Source: Alphaproteobacteria bacterium (GTDB lineage Bacteria; Pseudomonadota; Alphaproteobacteria; Sphingomonadales; SMXR01). From it: a stretch of 6,892 nucleotides of DNA. Each line of letters opens with the position of its first letter. The stretch's first letter is position 1. Below the pieces are notes generated by a model. The model saw only the letters and a list, made by a program, of their open reading frames with translations, did no database searches and was not told the DNA's origin. The stretch lies in contig SMXR01000072.1 of the NCBI GenBank assembly GCA_004356215.1, positions 1-6,892 of the forward strand, read 5' to 3'. Position numbers and translations under genes: made by a program. Shown one piece after another: positions 4,951-6,892 of the stretch.

Positions 4951-5976
4951 TTATTTAACTTCCCAGGTGCGGCCCTGGCGCATCAGGTCATCAAGATTGG
5001 CGTTTGGCTTTTTCTTGGAAATTGCAGAAATCTGGTCAATTACCGATTTGTCAAAGGATTCTGCAGGGTCACAAAATAAAACCCCAAGGACCATAGGAAA
5101 GTCAGGCGGATGCAGAGCCAGCAACAATTGTGCCAGAATTGGGTTGGTTTCGTCGTGAACCAGAACATCATCAATGCTATTCCCGCCTTTTCCAACAGTG
5201 ACTACCTCAAGGGCAAGTTTGTCACGGTTTAGACGGAGCCCTTTTGAATCGTCGGCGCCAAAAAGCAACGGTTTACCATGGTGGGCTAAAAGCTGCCGGT
5301 CAATGGCGACATCGCGATTGGTAAACTCACCGAAAACGGCGTCATTAAAGACAATGCAGTTTTGAAAAATCTCTACAAAACTAGCACCTTTGTGTTCCTG
5401 GGCGCGCCGGAAAACCTCAGGCATATGTTTTTGCGCCGTATCGATGGTGCGAGCAACAAACCGGCCCCCAGACCCAAGCGCAAAAGCACACGGCGAAACC
5501 GGACGTTCAATCGACCCATAGGGCGTTGATGGTGACCGGGTTCCGGGATGCGAAGTCGGAGAATACTGGCCCTTGGTCAAACCGTAAATTTCATTGTTAA
5601 ACAGCAAAATATTCAGATCTACATTCCGGCGAAGCGCATGCAGCAAATGATTGCCGCCAATCGACAGACCATCACCATCGCCGGTAACCACCCAAACATC
5701 CAGGTCAGGATTGGCAAGTTTCAACCCCGTTGCCACCGCTGGGGCGCGGCCATGAATGGTGTGAAAGCCGTAAGTGGCCATATAATAGGGCAACCGCGAA
5801 GAACAGCCGATGCCAGATACAAAAACCGTATTTTCCGGCCGCGCCCCAAGTTCTGGCAAGGTGCGTTGCAGGCATTTAAGGATAGCGTAATCACCGCATC
5901 CCGGGCACCAGCGGACCTCCTGGTCGGAAGCAAAGTCTTTTGCTGTCAGTTTTTCTGGGGCTACATGTTCTGTCAT
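4951..5976 (-). CDS. korB: 2-oxoglutarate:ferredoxin oxidoreductase, beta subunit
   Basis: This 341-residue subunit carries the thiamine diphosphate site and an iron-sulfur cluster. The enzyme converts 2-oxoglutarate and CoA to succinyl-CoA with transfer of electrons to ferredoxin, and in some organisms runs in reverse for CO2 fixation. WCPGCGDY at 23-30 supplies C24 and C27, GIGCSSRLPYY supplies C58 and FQNCIVFND supplies C207; these four are the probable 4Fe-4S ligands. The diphosphate/Mg motif is GDGDGLSIGGNH at 99-110, continued by NNEIYGLTKGQYSPTS at 127-142. HTIHGRAPAVATGLKLANP at 72-90 is also typical. Length is normal for the short KorB type. The start ATG at 5976 lies four bases after the korA stop, so the two genes are co-transcribed. 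The choice of 2-oxoglutarate over other 2-oxo acids is from overall resemblance; 2-oxoacid:acceptor oxidoreductase is the safe label. Confidence 0.93.
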   Translation of the reverse strand: MTEHVAPEKLTAKDFASDQEVRWCPGCGDYAILKCLQRTLPELGARPENTVFVSGIGCSSRLPYYMATYGFHTIHGRAPAVATGLKLANPDLDVWVVTGDGDGLSIGGNHLLHALRRNVDLNILLFNNEIYGLTKGQYSPTSHPGTRSPSTPYGSIERPVSPCAFALGSGGRFVARTIDTAQKHMPEVFRRAQEHKGASFVEIFQNCIVFNDAVFGEFTNRDVAIDRQLLAHHGKPLLFGADDSKGLRLNRDKLALEVVTVGKGGNSIDDVLVHDETNPILAQLLLALHPPDFPMVLGVLFCDPAESFDKSVIDQISAISKKKPNANLDDLMRQGRTWEVK

Positions 5977-5980
5977 GGCT

Positions 5981-6892
5981 CTAACTTTTCAGGTTGTCTT
6001 GAATGGCCGCTATAATTTCGCGGATTTTAAAAGGTTGCCCGGATACCTTGGTCATCGGGATGACGCTTAAAAGGAAACGGTCTTTCAAAATGGTTGACAG
6101 CTGGCCCAAATTCATTTCCGGGACCAAAACTTTTTTATAGCCCTTTAGAAGCCCTTCAAGGTTTTTCGGGAACGGACTCAAATACCTGATGTGGACATGG
6201 CTGACCTTCAGCCCATCCTCCCGGCACCGCCTGACTGCCTGGCTGATGGGGCCAAAGGTCGAGCCCCAGCCAACCACGCAAATATCATCCTTTTCACTTC
6301 CCAAAGCAATTTTTTGATCGGGAATATCCTGGTCGATCCCCTGGATCTTGGCGGCGCGAATGTCAGTCATTTTCTGGTGGTTATCGGCATCATAGGAAAT
6401 GTGCCCGGTTTCGAAACTTTTCTCGAGGCCGCCAATGCGGTGTTCCAGTCCGGGGGTGCCTGGTTTTGCCCAAACCCGGGCCAGGGTTTTCGGGTCGCGT
6501 TGGAAGGGATTGAATTCTTCATCTTTTTTGCCATTTTTAGCAAAGGAAACCGGAAAGCCCTTTAATTTGCTCACTTCAGGCAACTTCCAGGGCTCTGCCG
6601 CATTGGCGATATAACCATCTGTCAAAAGCATAACCGGGGTCATGTATTTTGTCGCCAGCCGCACCGCTTCAATGGCCACCTCAAAACAATCCCCGGGACT
6701 GCTGGTAGAGATCACCGGCAACGGCGCCTCGCCATTTCGGCCATAAACCGCCTGGTAAAGATCCGACTGTTCGGTTTTGGTCGGTAGCCCGGTCGAAGGA
6801 CCTCCCCGCTGCGAATTGATAATAACCAGGGGAAGCTCGGTGGTAATGGCCAGGCCGATCGCCTCTGTTTTCAAGGCAATGCCGGGGCCAGA
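5981..6892 (-). CDS. korA: 2-oxoglutarate:ferredoxin oxidoreductase, alpha subunit, C-terminal half
   Basis: The gene is cut by the right window edge. The frame is open to base 6892 and gives 303 residues of a subunit that is usually around 600 when the gamma and alpha domains are fused, so the N-terminal gamma part is outside. The visible part begins SGPGIALKTEAIGLA; the TTG at 6874 is an internal Leu codon. INSQRGGPSTGLPTKTEQSD at 25-44 is the hallmark of the alpha (pyrimidine-binding) domain. A linker of ~90 residues follows, and then the transketolase C-terminal-like domain from ~204, with VVGWGSTFGPI, HIRYLSPFP and VPEMNLGQL (257-265). It pairs with korB four bases downstream; together they form the catalytic heterodimer in the cytosol. 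No motif is damaged in the visible part. Confidence 0.93.
   Translation of the reverse strand, partial: SGPGIALKTEAIGLAITTELPLVIINSQRGGPSTGLPTKTEQSDLYQAVYGRNGEAPLPVISTSSPGDCFEVAIEAVRLATKYMTPVMLLTDGYIANAAEPWKLPEVSKLKGFPVSFAKNGKKDEEFNPFQRDPKTLARVWAKPGTPGLEHRIGGLEKSFETGHISYDADNHQKMTDIRAAKIQGIDQDIPDQKIALGSEKDDICVVGWGSTFGPISQAVRRCREDGLKVSHVHIRYLSPFPKNLEGLLKGYKKVLVPEMNLGQLSTILKDRFLLSVIPMTKVSGQPFKIREIIAAIQDNLKS

Noticed and set aside
5548..6015. Plus-strand open frame (155 codons) across korB and the korA end
   Set aside because: It is antisense to conserved KorB motifs and spans a gene boundary; no independent support.

Overview
The window looks like a chromosomal segment of an alphaproteobacterium. 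The fused CysN-CysC protein, the family of the putative anti-sigma protein, and the korAB genes recall Rhodospirillales-type genomes, but this placement rests on remembered sequence style and is only moderately certain. Base composition is close to even GC/AT with no obvious shift between genes. I see no insertion sequence, phage gene, CRISPR array, tRNA or rRNA. Gene density is high, and the only non-coding stretches over 90 bases are at 2135-2271 and 4857-4950.

Layout from left to right. (1) 1-845, plus strand: the 3' end of a sulfate-activation gene, comprising the tail of ATP sulfurylase subunit 1 (CysN) fused to a complete APS kinase (CysC). (2) 851-2134, minus strand: a SAM-dependent enzyme of the cyclopropane-fatty-acid synthase family, convergent with cysNC with only five bases between stop codons. 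(3) 2272-3150, plus strand: a class IV PLP aminotransferase best matched to D-amino-acid (D-alanine) transaminase. It is divergent from the cfa-like gene across a 137-base AT-rich spacer and has a strong ribosome binding site ahead of a GTG start. (4) 4856 down to 3162, minus strand: a three-gene unit of ECF sigma factor, single-pass membrane protein (probable anti-sigma factor) and membrane-anchored periplasmic Metal_resist/CnrX-like sensor, with the last two genes overlapping by one base. (5) 6892 down to 4951, minus strand: korA (3' part) and korB, the two subunits of a 2-oxoacid (probably 2-oxoglutarate):ferredoxin oxidoreductase.

How the genes work together. The sigma, membrane protein and sensor genes form the clearest functional module. 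By analogy with CnrYXH, the periplasmic sensor would relay a signal (metal or envelope stress) to the membrane anti-sigma factor, which frees the sigma factor. KorA and KorB form one enzyme that links 2-oxoglutarate/succinyl-CoA to ferredoxin. CysNC, the lipid-modifying enzyme and the aminotransferase are stand-alone metabolic genes with no visible shared pathway.

No wholly new system is evident. The points most worth a second look are: the sigma module, whose sensor has an incomplete ligand set and an acidic tail; the cfa-like enzyme, in which two residues of the E. coli active site are replaced; the 94-base control region ahead of the sigma gene, which holds overlapping dyads and two DnaA-box matches; and strong hairpins inside the gene ends at both convergent junctions.
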